This document shows, piece after piece, positions 6,381 to 8,373 of a stretch of 8,373 nt of DNA. The notes under the pieces were generated by a model that was given only the letters and a program-made list of their open reading frames with translations, was not told the origin of the DNA and searched no databases. A program made the translations under genes and the position numbers. The stretch is from Bacteroidales bacterium (lineage in GTDB: Bacteria > Bacteroidota > Bacteroidia > Bacteroidales > Muribaculaceae), in the NCBI GenBank assembly GCA_004553095.1, contig SFMJ01000069.1:1-8373 (forward strand). The letters are read 5' to 3'. The first letter of the stretch is position 1, and each line of letters begins with the position of its first letter.

Positions 6381-6968
6381 ATGAAATCAGATATAGTTCT
6401 TGCCGGCGTCGGAGGTCAAGGCATCCTCACGATCGCTACTATCCTCGGCGGTGCTGCCCTCGCCGACAACCTTTTCCTCAAACAAGCCGAAGTCCACGGC
6501 ATGAGCCAACGTGGCGGCGATGTGCAGTCTAATCTCCGCCTTAGCTCGGATCCCATTTTCTCGGACCTTATTCCCCTCGGCGGCGCAGACCTGATCGTCT
6601 CCCTCGAACCTATGGAGGCTCTCCGTTATATCCAATTCCTCTCTGCCGAGGGTTGGATCGTGACTAACTCCGCGCCTTTCGTTAATATCGATAATTATCC
6701 CGAGATGGAGTCTATCCAACAGGAACTCGCCAAGCATCCCAATGTCGTGTCGTTCGATATGGATGAACTCGCCAAGGAGGTCGCTTCGGCTCGTAGCTCT
6801 AACCTCGTGCTCCTCGGTGCCGCTTCTCCTTTCATCGATATGAGTGTCGACAAGATCGAAGCTGCTGTCCGTAATCTCTTCGCCCCTAAAGGCGAGAAAA
6901 TCGTTGATGCTAATATCGCCGCTTTCAGAGCTGGCCGCCAACGCGCTCTGCAGATCGCCGGTAGATAA
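6381..6968 (+). CDS. iorB: Indolepyruvate:ferredoxin oxidoreductase, beta subunit
   Basis: This 195-residue protein is the gamma-type (pyruvate/ketoisovalerate oxidoreductase family) catalytic partner of IorA. It has the N-terminal nucleotide-fold motif GVGGQG (9-14), then AEVHGMSQRGG (36-46), which is diagnostic of IorB, and SLEPMEALRY in the middle. The length is normal for the family. Its ATG is 30 nt after the iorA stop with no promoter or terminator between, so the two subunits are made from one mRNA. There is no clear Shine-Dalgarno sequence before the start, and the upstream bases are A/T-rich. No cluster-binding cysteine motif is present, as usual for this subunit; electron transfer must occur through IorA. 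Confidence 0.95.
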   Translation: MKSDIVLAGVGGQGILTIATILGGAALADNLFLKQAEVHGMSQRGGDVQSNLRLSSDPIFSDLIPLGGADLIVSLEPMEALRYIQFLSAEGWIVTNSAPFVNIDNYPEMESIQQELAKHPNVVSFDMDELAKEVASARSSNLVLLGAASPFIDMSVDKIEAAVRNLFAPKGEKIVDANIAAFRAGRQRALQIAGR

Positions 6969-7062
6969 TTCAGTTGGTCTTATCTGCATTATTTTTTAAC
7001 TGCTGATCTCCCTCTCTCTTCTCTTTTTTAATACCTTATTTCTATTTACCATCTACACCACT

Positions 7063-8373
7063 ATGTTCCCAATTTCCAACGATTCCTTCGATGCCGCCGT
7101 CGAGCGTCTCTCTATATTGGATGTAGACAATGCTACTATCCGCCAGATCTGCTCTCTCGCCGGAGAACTCGAAAAGGAGGCCGGTCAGCCTATGGTCCAT
7201 CTCGAAATCGGTAACCCCGGCCTCGAGGCGGAAGCTATCGGAGTGAAGGCTGAAATCGAGGTCCTCGCTTCAGGCATCGCCAATCAGTATCCTCCCATCA
7301 CCGGTATCCCTCAGCTCAAAATGGCAGGATCCAATTTCATCAAGGCTTTCCTCGATATCGATATCGCACCTAAGGGTATTGTCCCTACCGTCGGATCAAT
7401 GCAGGCTGCCTTTACCCTCCAGCTACTCCTCTCGCAGAGAGTCAAGGGTAAGAACAAAATGCTATACCTTAACCCCGGATTCCCCGCCCATTTCACCCAA
7501 ACTCGTACCCTCGATATCCCATCGGTGGAGTTCGATATCTATAGCTATCGCGGTGAGGCTCTCGAAGCCAAACTCGAGTCTGTACTCTCTAAAGGTGATA
7601 TCTCCGGTATTCTCTATAATAACCCCAACAACCCCGCTTGGACCAATCTCACCGATACCGAACTCGAGATCATCGGCCGTCTCGCCACAAAGTATGACTG
7701 CATCGTGCTCGAGGACCTCGCTTATTTCGGCATGGATTTCCGCACTGATATCAGTCAACCGGGTGTGCCCCCATTCGGCTCTACCGTGGCTCGTTATACC
7801 GATAATTATATCCTCCTCTTATCCGCTTCCAAGATCTTCAGCTATGCCGGTCAACGCATCGCTCTCGTCTGCATCAGCGATAAACTGTATTGCCGCAAGT
7901 TCGACGCACTGAAGCAACGATATAATATGCCCGCTTTTGGCGATGCTTATATCTTCGGTATCCTTTATTGCGCTTCTTCAGGTACTGCCCATTCCGCTCA
8001 GTTCGCTTTCGCCGCTATGCTCCAAGCTGCCACCAATGGCAATCTCAAGTTCATAGAACATTGCTCGGAGTATGGCCGCCGTGCCTCCATCGTCAAACCA
8101 ATGTTCACCCGCAATGGTTTTAATATTGTATACGATATGGATGGCGATCAGCCCATCGCCGACGGCTTCTTCTTTACTATCGGTTATCCAGGCATGTCGG
8201 GTGCTGTTCTCCAAAAGGAACTTATGAAGTATGGCGTCTCTTCAATCTCGCTGAAGACCACCGGATCTGTCCAGGAGGGAATCCGCGGTTGCGTATCTAT
8301 GATCTCTTCTCCCGATGATTTCGCTCGCCTTGAGTCCTATCTCCAGGCTTTCCATCGCGATCATCCATTCTAA
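7063..8373 (+). CDS. PLP-dependent aminotransferase, class I/II (fold type I)
   Basis: This complete 436-residue protein has its TAA as the last codon of the window. Active-site features of fold-type I aminotransferases are visible: an N-terminal substrate loop (LEIGNPG), NNPNNPAW around the cofactor Asn (N190), D218 and Y221 (LEDLAYF), the Schiff-base lysine K257 in SASKIFSYAGQR with the phosphate-binding R265, and the probable carboxylate-binding R408 (EGIRG). The usual NPTG motif reads NPAW, which suggests a distinct subgroup and not a classic aspartate or aromatic aminotransferase. It lies 94 nt after iorB on the same strand, with no promoter or strong terminator between. By context it could supply arylpyruvates to IorAB or work in reverse to make aromatic amino acids. 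The substrate cannot be read from the sequence. Confidence 0.9.
   Translation: MFPISNDSFDAAVERLSILDVDNATIRQICSLAGELEKEAGQPMVHLEIGNPGLEAEAIGVKAEIEVLASGIANQYPPITGIPQLKMAGSNFIKAFLDIDIAPKGIVPTVGSMQAAFTLQLLLSQRVKGKNKMLYLNPGFPAHFTQTRTLDIPSVEFDIYSYRGEALEAKLESVLSKGDISGILYNNPNNPAWTNLTDTELEIIGRLATKYDCIVLEDLAYFGMDFRTDISQPGVPPFGSTVARYTDNYILLLSASKIFSYAGQRIALVCISDKLYCRKFDALKQRYNMPAFGDAYIFGILYCASSGTAHSAQFAFAAMLQAATNGNLKFIEHCSEYGRRASIVKPMFTRNGFNIVYDMDGDQPIADGFFFTIGYPGMSGAVLQKELMKYGVSSISLKTTGSVQEGIRGCVSMISSPDDFARLESYLQAFHRDHPF

Overview
The window looks like ordinary chromosome from a member of the order Bacteroidales. The evidence is a HU-CCDC81/SPOR fusion protein (a Bacteroidetes hallmark), promoters of the Bacteroidales -33/-7 type (TTG, 20-nt spacer, TAnnTTTG), no Shine-Dalgarno sequences before the genes, A-rich leaders, and a strictly anaerobic arylpyruvate:ferredoxin oxidoreductase. 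I cannot name the genus from sequence alone. I see no insertion sequence, phage gene, CRISPR array or other mobile DNA.

Left part (1-4347), all transcribed leftward. From its promoter side, dsbD encodes a full-length three-domain thiol:disulfide reductant conduit. It overlaps by 4 nt a gene for a secreted TPR protein. A 235-nt gap with a -7-like element follows, then a GTG-started gene for a HU-CCDC81 domain, membrane anchor and SPOR domain, probably an envelope or cell-division protein. A separate promoter with a structured leader then drives a tRNA-Gly(GCC) gene. A hairpin at the window edge may be the tRNA terminator.

Middle (4348-4727). This 380-nt intergenic region separates the divergent dsbD and iorA transcripts. 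It holds an 18-nt inverted repeat on the dsbD side, a 12-nt perfect palindrome, a well-matched Bacteroidales promoter for iorA, a possible hairpin starting at about the predicted start site, and a 10-nt near-identical direct repeat with a 20-nt period.

Right part (4728-8373), all rightward. iorA and iorB encode the two subunits of indolepyruvate (arylpyruvate):ferredoxin oxidoreductase. A fold-type I PLP aminotransferase gene follows and ends exactly at the window edge. A coherent reading is that the aminotransferase removes the amino group from an aromatic amino acid, and IorAB oxidatively decarboxylates the arylpyruvate to an aryl-acetyl-CoA with reduction of ferredoxin. The substrate of the aminotransferase is inferred from context only. 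IorA lacks the C-terminal ferredoxin-like domain found in archaeal versions.

I did not find a clearly novel system. The most interesting points are the regulatory architecture between dsbD and iorA, the structured tRNA leader with its duplicated acceptor sequence, and the ferredoxin-domain-less IorA paired with an aminotransferase.
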